Source: Gordius sp. MW1 (Eukaryota > Nematomorpha > Gordioida > Gordea > Gordiidae). Taken from it: a DNA stretch of 64,000 nt. The translations under genes were made by a program, and so were the position numbers. Below the pieces are notes generated by a model. The model did not search any database and was not told where the DNA came from. It worked only from the letters and a program-made list of their open reading frames with translations. Numbering within the stretch: the first letter of the stretch is position 1; every line of letters begins with the position of its first letter. Shown piece by piece: positions 33,361-43,974 of this stretch. The stretch spans positions 14,824,501 to 14,888,500 of the forward strand of contig OZ038528.1 in assembly GCA_964036665.1 (NCBI GenBank). Direction: 5' to 3'.

Positions 33361-34039
33361 TCCTGTACCTTGTACATATTTGCTATATTTCAAATAAAGT
33401 TGTTTAATTTATCCCAAAAAATGTGTTTTATGCTTAAGGTTTATATATTTATTTGATCTGTTTTATATTTTATGAATTTTATTTAGCTTTAAATTCTTTT
33501 AATAATTATTTATTATCTAACTAATTAATGAATGATCCCTTTATAATTATATAAGACAATTTTATTTTTTTGTTGTCATACTAATAAAATAACCATATTT
33601 CTTTTACAGTTTTAAAATATAAAGTTAAAAATTAAGTAATTATTTTTGCATTAGCTACTTATTTGTTTAAACCTTATTACTTTGTTATGATATGGCCTGT
33701 TTTATAATTTCATATATAATATTTTTTTGGGCAGCAGTTTAAATTTCAATAATGCAAACCTTACATTAAATTATTATATTAAAATATGTAAAAGGTGCCC
33801 TTTTAACAAAAGTTAAAGTGCTTTTAAGGATAATTAAGCAATTAACACTTTTTACTATTACTAAGAGCTGTGTTATCACAATGCACACAACTATGCATAT
33901 TGTTAAGTCACATGGTAATTTGTTGATTTTTTTACCTTAATGATTTTTAAATCATATTAAGTAATATAATTAACCGTTTATTAAGGCTAGATATAATCAT
34001 TTAGTGTCCTAGTAATCATGTAAAATATTGAAGTATAAA

Positions 34040-34159
34040 TCAAAATGTTGAGACTAGATATAGGGTTGAAAGGTAGTTTATTATTTGTGCTTTGCCCCTT
34101 CAAAATGTTGAGACTAGATATAGGGTTGAAAGGTAATTTGTTATTTGTGCTTTGTCCCT
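34040..34159. repeat. 60-bp tandem duplication
   Basis: Two head-to-tail copies starting TCAAAATGTTGAGACTAG at 34040 and 34100, differing at three or four bases. Confidence 0.9.
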
Positions 34160-34645
34160 TAATAATTTGAAAGCAAAGTACCACTTTAGAAAATATTTTA
34201 AATTTACATTTTGCCTATATACATAATAATATAATAAAAGAACAATGTGACTTTACAACATTTAATAACTCACCTTAATGATAATTTAAACAACTTATAA
34301 AAATCTTGTGCGTAATAAGGCCAATGATTATATTTGGAAAGCTAGAGTCTTGTGACATAGGCGTAGCCAGGATTGCTTCAAGGGAGGGATTTTCACTAAT
34401 TAAGGGGGGGGGGTCAATTTTGTGACAAAGAATTTTGATTAAACAAAAACTAATTAAAATTATATAAATTTAATATATGTGATGGGTATTTGGTGAAAAA
34501 TATCTTCAGAGACGCAAATTGCTAAGAGCTCCTTCCAATTTTTCACATGTTGAAAATGCTCAATATTAATCATAAATATGTTAGTCTTAAACAGAATTTT
34601 ATATCTTCTAACAAGTAACGCACCGTTAAGTTTTCACTAGTAGCA

Positions 34646-34705
34646 CTTGAAACTGAATAAAACCATTTATGATAACTTGAAGCTGAATAAAACCATTTAT
34701 GATAA
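34646..34705. repeat. 33-bp tandem duplication
   Basis: CTTGAAACTGAATAAAACC... repeats as CTTGAAGCTGAATAAAACC..., each followed by ATTTATGATAA. Confidence 0.85.
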
Positions 34706-34809
34706 TTAAAACTCTATACAAGGTTAATTTTATATAACTAAATATACCTATTTTAGGTAATTTTTCATGATCCTCTTTATTAAAAAATAAAAACTTTTCA
34801 AATCCTGTC

Positions 34810-35603
34810 ATTTATAAATGACAAGATCTATAAATAAATATTTATGCGTTCATTTAACATTGATTTTAATGTCCCACCTCTTTTAGACAGTATATAAACA
34901 AGCACTAACGCTTAAAAAATCATTTATATTAATTTATTACGACACTCTTCTTTTCTTTACTCTCATCTCTATAAATTCTTATATAGATTACCTTCCCCTC
35001 TCCTCAAAAAACTATTACTGCACATTGTATGAATTAAAGAATATCAAATAGGTAGTAAGTTTGTTCCATGTAGTGTATGTAATATTTAATAACTAAACAC
35101 ATTAAAAAGTATAAGCCTTTTTTTAATATTCATATCTTTTTTATATATTCGTAATAGTACATATATTATATATACATATATGAATATGAAAACTGAATTA
35201 CAATTGGTAATTTTTTTGCTAATAACAAATCTTATATAAAATTTAATTCATTCGCTTGCTAATCTATATCGTATTATATTGACAATTTAAAATGTATTTA
35301 ATATTTATATATGTTATATAATATATGTTATATAAAGATATAAATATATAATGAAATAACATTAGCACATTTAGTTATTAAAAAAATGCCAATTATTATA
35401 TGATTTAAATAATTTCACCTATAACTTACTTTATTATAATTTTACATGATTTAAATAATTTCACCTATTATTATAATTAAGAAATATTTTATAATATCTA
35501 TTTCTTATAACCTTACTATATAATGCATTACTTTATTCAATTATATTTTTCACTTTAAATATCTAAGATGGATGTCTTATTTGTGTCCTTTAAGTGGGCT
35601 GCG
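34810..35603. other. Intergenic AT-rich DNA upstream of the TRMT5 repeat block
   Basis: No gene seen. It contains simple AT repeats (ATATATGTTATATAATATATG near 35310) and a short direct repeat GATTTAAATAATTTCACCTA near 35401 and 35448. Confidence 0.55.
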
Positions 35604-36060
35604 TTTAATTGAGTTGAGCTGGATTCTTATTGTTTACAAATTTTTTTAAATTCGCCATTTTTGCTTGTTCTAATCCATATGGTAAGACAACATTTTGTGG
35701 CAATATAAAGGTATGATAAATCGATATATTAACTATTTTCCTAGATAAATAATTTTGAATTTTTAATCTCTTCAAACAAGATTTGTTCATTAATTTAACA
35801 TTTTGTGGCAATAAAAAGGTATGATAAATAGATATATTAACTAATTTCCTAGATAAATAATTTTGAATTATTTTCTTAGATCAGTTGCAAAAGAGGTGGG
35901 AAAAATACATCAACCATTTAAAGGTTCAACATATTTGTCTCATTTACTAAAACATCAATCAATAGTTGTTCAAATACATCAACCATTCAAATGTTCAACA
36001 TATTTGTCTATTTTACTAAAATATCAATAAATATTGATTAACCATTGTATTTAAGATTTA
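35604..36060 (-). repeat. Left inverted arm carrying a copy of TRMT5 exon 1
   Basis: Reverse-complement copy of 36890-37357. On the minus strand, 35811-35605 reads a 68-codon open frame containing MNKSCLKRLKIQNYLSRKIV and YGLEQAKMANLKKFVNN, matching exon 1 of TRMT5 (37195-37347). It includes a 108-bp tandem duplication (landmarks at 35690 and 35798) and a separate 69-bp duplication (35904, 35973). Unlike the right arm it keeps an open frame across the two 108-bp units. Confidence 0.85.
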
Positions 36061-36542
36061 CAACATACATCTAATAGGTTTTTTTAATGAGGTTGAAAAC
36101 CTTATTTGTTATCCGTGTAATACAATAGACCTTGTGTTGTTGCTCATATTATTGTTGTTAGCAGTGTTATACTCAACATAATAATACTATTTGTGATTCA
36201 GGGAGAGTTACAATTATTAATTGCTATGCAATTTATATTAAAAAGAATGACCATTTAAGTATTTTATCAAATTTATAATATGATTTTCATTAGAAATCAT
36301 TAGTATAACAATTAAATTTACAATTTTGCATACATATTCTGACAAATCCTTAAATATTAGTTTGTAAAAATCTGAATACATTTATACATATATCATTAAG
36401 AGTCACATAATATAAGTGCTGTTTTCTTATTTTAAGAGTTAATTGGTAGTATCAGAGTCCTGTATGTTCTAAAAGTGAAAAGCTTTGTGCATATAGTTAC
36501 CAACAATTTATTAATTCAATTTTCAAAATTTATTTTTTAGAT

Positions 36543-36758
36543 GATGTTATAATCTAAAAGTTACTCAAGATAGTTACCAACAATCTTCTATTTCATTTTT
36601 TATAAAAGGCACATATAAAAATGTCAAAAGCATTTTCAATATTTTTACCTGATGTTATAATCTAAAAGTTAATCAAGATAGTTACCAACAATCTTCTATT
36701 TCATTTTTTATAAAATGCACGTATAAAAATGTCAAAAGCATTTTCAAATCTAATTTTT
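36543..36758. repeat. 108-bp tandem duplication in the spacer between the TRMT5 arms
   Basis: Two copies starting GATGTTATAATCTAAAAG at 36543 and 36651, with CCAACAATCTTCTATTTC inside each. The period equals that of the exon-1 array, although the sequence differs. Confidence 0.88.
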
Positions 36759-36889
36759 TATAACATGCTATCTTAAAAAATACTGTTTATTTAAATTGAG
36801 CCAAATTCAGCAAACCTTTTAGGAAATTTATTGAATCTCTAAAAAAACAACACTCAAATATGTCAGCTGCAGTTTATTATTTTTAAGCA

Positions 36890-37300
36890 ATAAGAAACAA
36901 TGGTGAATCAACTATTAATTGATGTTTTAGTAAATGAGAAAAATATGTTGAACATTTGACTGGTTGATGTATTTTTCCCACCTCTTTTGCAACTGATCTA
37001 AGAAAATAATTCAAAATTATTTATCTAGGAAAATAGTTAATATATCAATTTATCATACCTTTTTATTGCCACAAAATGTTGAATAAATGAACAAATCTTG
37101 TTTAAAGAGATTAAAGATTCAAAATTATTTATCTAGGAAAATAGTTAATATATCAATTTATCATACCTTTTTATTGCCACAAAATGTTGAATAAATGAAC
37201 AAATCTATTTTGAAGAGATTAAAGATTCAAAATTATTTATCTAGGAAAATAGTTAATATATCTATTTATCATACCTTTATATTGCCACAAAATGTTGTCT
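36890..37300 (+). repeat. Right arm with 108-bp tandem array feeding TRMT5 exon 1
   Basis: Units begin ATTCAAAATTATTTATC at 37009, 37117 and 37225 (period 108 bp = 36 codons). Each complete unit ends ATGAACAAATC..., so every unit carries a potential start codon. A TAA just before each ATG separates the units in this arm. Confidence 0.9.
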
Positions 37301-37347
37301 TACCATATGGATTAGAACAAGCAAAAATGGCGAATTTAAAAAAATTT
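37195..37347 (+). CDS. TRMT5: TRMT5 candidate exon 1, mitochondrial presequence-like
   Basis: 51 codons from ATG at 37195 to donor TTT|GTAAAC, in phase 0 with exon 2. The first 30 residues (MNKSILKRLKIQNYLSRKIV...) have Lys/Arg, Ser and hydrophobics and no acidic residue, typical of a matrix-targeting presequence; animal TRMT5 is mitochondrial. This exon spans the end of unit 2 and all of unit 3 of the 108-bp array. Alternative: translation starts at the Met in exon 2 (KGMKVLDRT) and this segment is untranslated or unrelated. Confidence 0.6.
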
Positions 37348-39005
37348 GTAAACAATAACACACAAATTAACGAACGCGATGATTGCGCTGCGTTTTACGT
37401 TTTGTTATTTATCACTCTGAATCGAGAATACATAGCCTAGGCCTACTAAGCTCTTGGGCGTCTTCGGGGCAAAAAATACATACATATACATGTTTCAGAC
37501 ACCAATTGTGAAAGGGATGAAGGTGTTAGATAGAACAAAATTTGAATTTAAATTTGCCATCCCCTCTCTTTCGTTATTAGCTAAAGAGTTAAATTCAAAT
37601 TTGCAAATTTTAAAATATATTCAATTAAAATTACCAAATCTTACAAATCCCATAAAAATAGACAATAAAAGAACTTACTTATTGGATATAGAGTATAAAC
37701 AAATTTTGGAAAAAAATGATATGCTGGAAAAGTTTTTAGAGATGTTTTCCCCTAATAAAATTTGTTCTTATGAGCTACCCATAGTCTATGAAAATTGGAA
37801 ATACTCTGATATTTTTAAGGCAATTCTTCCTGATGATTGTAATAATTTAAGTTCATATAGCAGTATTGGACATATTATACACTTGAATCTCAAGGAGGTT
37901 CATTTAGATTACAAATATGTTATTGGTAAATAGCTATACACAATTGTTAACTTATTAGATTTTTAGGCCAAGTTTTCCTAGATAAAATAAAAGCTTGTAA
38001 AACGGTATTGAACAAATTAAAAATCATTTCAAATGAGTATCGAAACTTTGAATATGAATATTTGGCAGGTAATACATACTAAAAGTAAAAAATATCTCAA
38101 TAAAGATTATTGTTGAATTTTTTTACATTTATTATATATATTTTATATTCAAAATCAATGGCATAGATGTAATTAGTTATCTAATTTGCATAAATATAGG
38201 TGACCACAATACTAATGTTGAAGTTCATGAAAACAGATGCAGGTTTCTATTTGACTTTAGTAAAGTTTATTGGAATCCACGTTTAAGCACAGAGCGAGAA
38301 CGAATTTTGAAATTGATATATCCCCAAGACATTCTTTTTGACATTTTTGCAGGTGTAGGACCTTTTACTATTCCTGCTGCCAAAGTTGTACGTTGTAAGG
38401 CTGTGTATGCCAATGACCTAAACCCCGATTGTTTTACCTATTTACAAAATAACATTTTGAAAAACAAGATAAAAAAGGATATTGTTTACACCTATTGTCT
38501 GGATGCTAAAGAATTTATACTAACAGTTTTTAAACCACACCTGTTGAACCTTATATCTAGTAATGCAATTGTTGATGGAGCAGTTGATGAAACAGAAAAT
38601 AATTTCAATGGTGACATTCATATAATTATGAATTTGCCTGAAAAGGCAATTGATTATCTTGCTGCCTTTAAAAATCTTTTGAGCAAAGATTTAAATTTAA
38701 CAGATTCTCTCCCTAAACCACCATCATTTAATGTGATTGTACATTTGTATTGTTTTGTTCGGGATCGAGATTTACCAGAAATTGCTGGCAGACAAAAGTT
38801 ATTAGAAGTTATGAAGCTCAATTCTTCAAATGGCAATGTAGAAGATAAAAATACAATTAATATAAAATTAAGTGGAATGGAAGAAATTTTTGGTGATAAA
38901 CATATTCTAGAAGTTTATCATGTCAGAAAGGTATCTCCTAGCAAAGATATGATTCGTCTTACTTTTAAACTGCCTTTTAGTTATTTGGGATTATATACTG
39001 AGTAA
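37195..39005 (+). CDS. TRMT5: tRNA (guanine(37)-N1)-methyltransferase, 4 exons
   Basis: TRMT5/Trm5 methylates N1 of G37, 3' of the anticodon, using S-adenosylmethionine. This prevents +1 frameshifting in the cytosol and, in animals, in mitochondria. Exons 37195-37347, 37499-37925, 37967-38068 and 38200-39005 join in phase to 495 residues (the vertebrate protein is about 509). Diagnostic blocks: MKVLDRTKF, SSIGHIIHLNL, VIGQVFLDK, EYRNFEYE, FDFSKVYWNPRLSTE, SAM motif I in FDIFAGVGPFTIPAAK, NDLNPD, catalytic-loop Asn in MNLPEKAI, and a C-terminal VRKVSPSKDM. The three downstream exons are certain. The first exon is inferred from phase and its presequence-like composition. Intron 2 is only 41 nt. 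Confidence 0.93.
37348..37498 (+). other. TRMT5 intron 1, built largely of a LINE 3' tail
   Basis: After the donor, 37358-37460 is an inverted match to 32690-32850, and 37440-37498 resembles the LINE tail at 21985-22035 (GGGGCAAAAAATACATACA against GGGGTAAATACATACCTAC). The acceptor CAG lies at the tail's edge. Confidence 0.65.
37499..37925 (+). CDS. TRMT5: TRMT5 exon 2
   Basis: Starts TPIVKGMKVLDRTKF after acceptor GTTTCAG (vertebrate PPPEVRGMTELDRTAF) and ends KYVIG at donor GTAAAT. This is the N-terminal D1 region that contacts the tRNA outer corner. Confidence 0.88.
37967..38068 (+). CDS. TRMT5: TRMT5 exon 3
   Basis: Encodes QVFLDKIKACKTVLNKLKII and EYRNFEYEYLAG, matching QVMIDKN...VNKIN and YRNFQMEVLSG. 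The 41-nt intron before it ends TTTTTAG; the donor after it is GTAATA. Confidence 0.9.
38200..39005 (+). CDS. TRMT5: TRMT5 exon 4, catalytic domain and stop
   Basis: Carries the Rossmann methyltransferase core: KVYWNPRLSTE, FAGVGPF (SAM loop), NDLNPD, NLPEKAIDYLAAF and the closing strand LTFKLP before TAA. An Asn/Asp-rich spacer (ETENNFNGD) is lineage-specific. Confidence 0.95.
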
Positions 39006-39265
39006 ATTGAATTGTTACAATTTTTTATATAAATCATATAATAAAATTTGTAGTATATTATTTAATGTGTTTATGAAAGTAAAAATCTCACTTTAATTTT
39101 CAGAGATTTGTGAAAATGACTAAAATAAAAAAAAATTAAACAATGCTGACGATGCGTTTAATTTTCAACGTAAATAATTGTTTTTAGCATGGGCATAGCC
39201 AGGGGGGCGCCCCATCCCCCTAAATGACAAAGAAATTTGTTTCCCCTCCCCCTAATTGAATTTAA

Positions 39266-40686
39266 CACTATGTAGGTTGGGTGGGGTAATAATGACCCCA
39301 AGCCATTTAAAAATGCTGTACAAAATAAATCAGTGAATATTACAATTTCATTTTTTCAGTAGCTTAACAAAATTTACCCCAGAATATCTCTGCAAAATTT
39401 GGCTAGTTTTTATCCAATACTTTTTAAGATAGAGAGTGTTTTAGATGCCCGGGGTCTTCCACGACCCCACCTTCCATAAAATAAAAAGAAAAAAAAATTT
39501 CAACATTTTTTTTTGAAATATATTATTAAAACCCATTATTGTAAACCCTTTGTGAAGAATTTGTATAAATTTCTTTTTATTTAGAATATTCAAATTTTAA
39601 ACTCTGATTTTAACATTAAATTTTCCTTGTGATATTTCAAAGTGCTTATTTGTGTGATTTTTCCTGCATTTCTGGATTTTTTAATAAGTCTAATATTAAA
39701 AAGTGCAGTTTTTTATAGTTCTTCGTCTGAAGATGGCATATGAACGTAACAGGTATAACATTTTATCAGGTTCTTGATGATTCTATGATTACATATATTA
39801 GTAGAGTAGTCATGAATCTGTGATTGAGTTAACAGGAGATTAAGATGAAGAAGAGTTAATTGATATGCCTAACAAAATTAGTTACTTTTATAGGAAATAA
39901 CTTAGAAGCTTTTATTATATGATATATTTTAAAGGAACACTAAGTGCCACAAAAATTGTCCTAATAAAAATGTTAGAACAAAATAGAATTGTGTATTTCA
40001 TTTACCTGGAAGCCATATGGATGGGCAACCAAAACTCCTCTTGATTGTTTAAATTACTTATTACAGATGAAATAATAAAGAGTAGAGTGAAATTTAGCAA
40101 ATTTATGACTATATAAATATATGTAGAAAATGTGTGTGTAACTATTTTTATAGCCTCATAAAATTTCTTATATAACATTTTTCACTTAAATATTTTTCAT
40201 TAATTTTGATCTTTTATTATAAATCTATATGAAAAATTTTAAATAACATTTAAATTATAAAAGTATGAGTTGAGACTTGAGACTAATAGTAACTTAAGCC
40301 AAAAATTGCCTAAGTTTGAACATTTCTATTTTTTTTTTGTTTTAGGGTTATTTTTTACCAAATTTTCCACATTTATAGTTTCAACTTCTTTTATATAATC
40401 TTATTGATTAAACCATAAAATAAAAAGTATTTTTTTTGGTATGAGCCAAAATAGTCAGTAGGGGAAAAATTTTGGGGGTTGCTCTAATTATAGGTAAAAA
40501 ATTTAAACCACTTAATCAATTAGCCAAATTAATATATTAATGAATGTAGAAGAGTTGAAATATTATTCTTGCATATTTTGACAAGTTTATATTATAAAAC
40601 ATCTAAGTTATAACTATTTAAAGTTTGGGGTAATTATAACCCCAAATACCATCCGTGTTAGCATTTTTGACCCAACCTACGAAGTG
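39266..40686 (+). mobile_element. piggyBac-like element, decayed, TTAA-flanked
   Basis: 1421 bp between TTAA duplications (39262-39265 and 40687-40690). Inverted ends are CACTATGTAGGTTGGGT and, reversed, CACTTCGTAGGTTGGGT. Near 39730 a broken frame reads MAYERNRYNILSGS then ESVIELTGD and DEEELIDMPN, an acidic N-terminus as in piggyBac transposases; the catalytic region is gone. Confidence 0.85.
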
Positions 40687-40804
40687 TTAACTTAAATTAA
40701 TATAGACACTTATTAGCAAATTTACACATAAATTAAAAAAATTATTGATTTAAAATAAATATTACAATGACATTACTAGTTGCGGTAGTCATTCAGTTAT
40801 TTAA

Positions 40805-41570
40805 CCCTCCAATGTACTTATAGAAATCCCAACCCTGAAGTGACTTATGGGGTTTATAAAACCTCATTCTTAAAATGATCATAATTTTAAAACCAATAGA
40901 GTAACACTTCTCAAATTTTAAATATAAGTTTATTGAAGCCTCTTATAAGTTTGTAAAAAAATTAATTTAATTATAAATAGCAATTCTAAAATTATATGCA
41001 ATTTACCAAACACAAAGAAAATGAATAAAAATTAAAATGACATGTTTTAATTTTGTAATGGAGACCAAATATTTAGTAAAATATAAAAAGCAAATGTTTT
41101 TTTATTAAAAGAAGGTTTGATTAATATAAAAACATGCATTCATGATAAAATGATTATACAGTAAAAAAATAGAAGACTCTAAAAAATGGTCATTTTTTTC
41201 GCATTTTTCGCAAAATATTATAGTGTGATCAACACAGACAGGGTTTTGACACCTATTGCACGAAAATCTTGTTTTCTATAAACAAATATAACTAGCGATA
41301 TTGATCCAAATGTTATACACATGCTTAAATTACTATTTTTAAGTTAAAAAAAATTTGATAAAAAATAAAAAAAAACCTTCTTAATTGACCTTATGGGGTT
41401 TATAGGAACCCAAACGCTTATATCTCCAAAAGTATTAAGGCAAATCCTATGAAATTTTCAGGAAATGTAGCTTTTGCATAATTATGAAAACTTTAAAAAA
41501 AACCAAATCTCTAAATCTTCAAATTATAACTTTCGTGGGGTTTCTTAGACCCCATATGTACATTGGAGGG
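40805..41570 (-). mobile_element. piggyBac-like element 2, TTAA-flanked
   Basis: 766 bp between TTAA sites (40801-40804 and 41571-41574) with inverted ends CCCTCCAATGTAC and GTACATTGGAGGG. The minus strand near 41280-41195 reads FSCNRCQNPVCVDHTIIFCE, the cysteine/histidine-rich C-terminal finger of piggyBac transposases; no catalytic domain remains. It starts 115 bp after the end of the first piggyBac element. Confidence 0.88.
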
Positions 41571-41639
41571 TTAATATTTTGCTATCAAATTCAAATGGCC
41601 ATTAGAAATTATTTTCGCAACAATTTAACAACTCTATAA

Positions 41640-41800
41640 GATGTAGGACCTGCCCACCATCTTACATCCTTTCTCCCTCCTTACACCAGCAAGATTGCCC
41701 ACTGCGAGGTCTCCGTGCATCGGTCTGCTTTCGGATCACATTTCCTGCGGAAGCCTTCTCTCGCGCCTCTCAAATACATATGGCTTAACATTTATAAACC
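41640..41800. other. GC-richer patch of unknown origin
   Basis: A block of balanced composition in AT-rich surroundings, with an open frame reading HRSAFGSHFLRKPSLAPLK. I do not recognise it; it may be a LINE or exon scrap. Confidence 0.3.
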
Positions 41801-42236
41801 TTCAATGCTGGGCAAACACATTGTCCAAATAATTAATATGATTTTAATTAAAATTAAGTTTATGAAATTTAAATATCTTAAAATGCTCCAATTACCATAA
41901 AATGAAAGGGGAGGTGAAAATAATAGGGGTTATTATGCAAACGCAACAAGGAATCTCATTAATATTTGATTTCAACAAAATAACTTAAATTTTCGTGTCA
42001 ATTTGCACACAAATGTCTAAACTCTATATTAATTAAATTATGTTAAAAAAGGGGGGGGGGGCTGCAAAACATAAAATTTTTAAATTTTCAAGGTTATTTA
42101 TATTAAAAAAATAATTAAATTTATATAAACTGTAAAAAAATAAATTAATATATTTCCGTTATTTGGTCTTTGTTATCAAATTGACATAATTTTTAAAAAT
42201 TTTATTTAAAATTTGAAGTGGAAATTAGAATTTAGC

Positions 42237-42402
42237 GGTGGCCCGTCAACTCGCCGAAAACAATCTCGCCGAAAATAATGTCCCCCAGCTAAAAAAGGTC
42301 CCCATATTTGTGATTGGTTGATGGGTTAGGGTTAATAAGCTGGGGGACATTTTTCGCACCAATCAGAAAATGTCCCCTGTTTCAGCGAGTTGATAGGGCA
42401 CC
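42237..42402. mobile_element. Mutator-like MITE, family F, copy 1
   Basis: 166 bp, ends GGTGGCCCGTCAACTCGCC and ...GAGTTGATAGGGCACC. Perfect 9-bp duplication GAATTTAGC (42228-42236 and 42403-42411), typical of Mutator-like elements. The right arm has diverged from the left. The centre contains GGGTTAGGGTTAA. Confidence 0.9.
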
Positions 42403-42537
42403 GAATTTAGCATAAATTAAACTGCTCATCTCAGAATACCTTTATCTTATTACTCCCGCTCCTCGTTTTATAGTATGCACTTTTTACAATATATAAAAAG
42501 TCTTATATAAAATTAATTGATCAAAGTTATACAACAT

Positions 42538-42636
42538 CATGGGCGTAGCCAGGTTTTGGATTGGGGGGGGGCAAAAAATAAAATTTTTTAAGGGTTTTTT
42601 TTTTAAAAATTCCGTCCCCTTCTGGATACGCCCATG
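42538..42636. mobile_element. hAT-like MITE, family B, short copy
   Basis: 99 bp, ends CATGGGCGTAGCCAGG and GGATACGCCCATG. Flanks TACAACAT and TTCAACAT match at 7 of 8. Confidence 0.85.
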
Positions 42637-42777
42637 TTCAACATTAATGATATAACGTTAAATTAAAAGACAGATTTTTCATACAAAATTAGAGCATAGA
42701 TTATATGGTGCATTATATAAATCGTTAATTTTTTTGATTCAAAGCTATCCCACTTTCCCCAAATTTTTCCTCTGTAT

Positions 42778-43966
42778 TAGAGATCTTCAATGAGCGTTTT
42801 TAGGGGGTCGGCCAGCCCTTCCTCGTTATGAAGATTTACAGGCCCACCAGAGCCCGTTCGTAATTTTATTTGTGCAATTTAGGCCCGCCCTTACCCGTTT
42901 AGAGAGGTTTCAAGCTCGCCAATCCGTATTTTTTTCCAAGCATCGGTCCGTCAGGCCCTGTGCAAATATACACCATTTATTGCTATTTACTAATATTCTA
43001 AATAAGATATCTTGATTGAAACTGTAGATTTTTTGGGGGCGTTGCTATATTGCACACCTTAATCCGTAATAAATATTATATGTCGTGATAAGTTTAACAT
43101 CACATTTTAAATATTAAACCCTGATTTTTTTGTACAAAAGGATGTAAAAAAGACTTTTTCGAATTACCATTTATAAAATCAAACGAATGCTAAGCGATAA
43201 AAATCACATGTCCATAGCACAGAGTTCTAAGTGTAAATTTTTGGAAATTGGAGAAAGTCGATTAAGATCAAATAAATCACTTAAATACTAAATATAATTA
43301 GTTAGTAAGTTACACATAAATTGAATTGCTTTAAAAAATACCTTAAATTTTTAGTAATTTAATTAGAGAAACCATTTTAACACTTATGTAAAAGTGTAGT
43401 CAAATAGTAGGAAATAAATAAAACTTTGATCCAAATGTTTCAAGAAGTGTTGTAAAAACGGCTGGGTTTTGTTTGGTCGACCCGAAGGGGCGACTCGGTT
43501 TTTCAAATTTCGACTAAGCCTAGAGGTCGACAAGAAAAACAAACCAAAAAACCTTTTGTCTGTTTATGTTGAGTCGACTAAAACCAAAGGTTGGCCAACA
43601 AAGCCCAGCCGTTTTTATAGCACTAGTATTCAAGTTAATACAGCATGAAAGGCAAATTGAATTAATGTGATAGTTAAGATTGTTCCTAAAAAAGTGATTG
43701 ATTAAATAAACATAAACATCATTTTTATATACAAATTAAGGCCATCTAATTATATTTTGTCTCAAAAATTTTCTGTTTTAAATAAAAAATTCTTAAAAGC
43801 CCGTTTGTGGTCGGTTTTTTACACAATTTTAGGCCCGTTCTAAAACTTGTTTGGCCTGCCCAAGCCCGTTATTAAGCTTGTTTGGCTCGCCCGAACCCGG
43901 CCACTTAAATTTTTTTATTTTCAAAGCCCGATCATCCGTCCGCGGGCCAGCACGGGCAGATCTCTA
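42778..43966. mobile_element. Non-autonomous hAT-like element with GC-rich ends, copy 2
   Basis: 1189 bp with ends TAGAGATCT and AGATCTCTA and subterminal GCCCGCCC / GGGCCAGCACGGGC motifs like those of 9012-9683. Flanks CTCTGTAT (42770-42777) and CTCTATAT (43967-43974) match at 7 of 8. A family A MITE is nested inside. No transposase reading. Confidence 0.85.
43444..43625. mobile_element. hAT-like MITE, family A, copy 3 (nested)
   Basis: 182 bp with ends (A)AGTGTTGTAAAAACGGCT and AGCCGTTTTTATAGCACTA. Flanks (TTTCAAG / TATTCAAG) are similar but not a clean duplication. It lies inside 42778-43966. Confidence 0.8.
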
Positions 43967-43974
43967 CTCTATAT

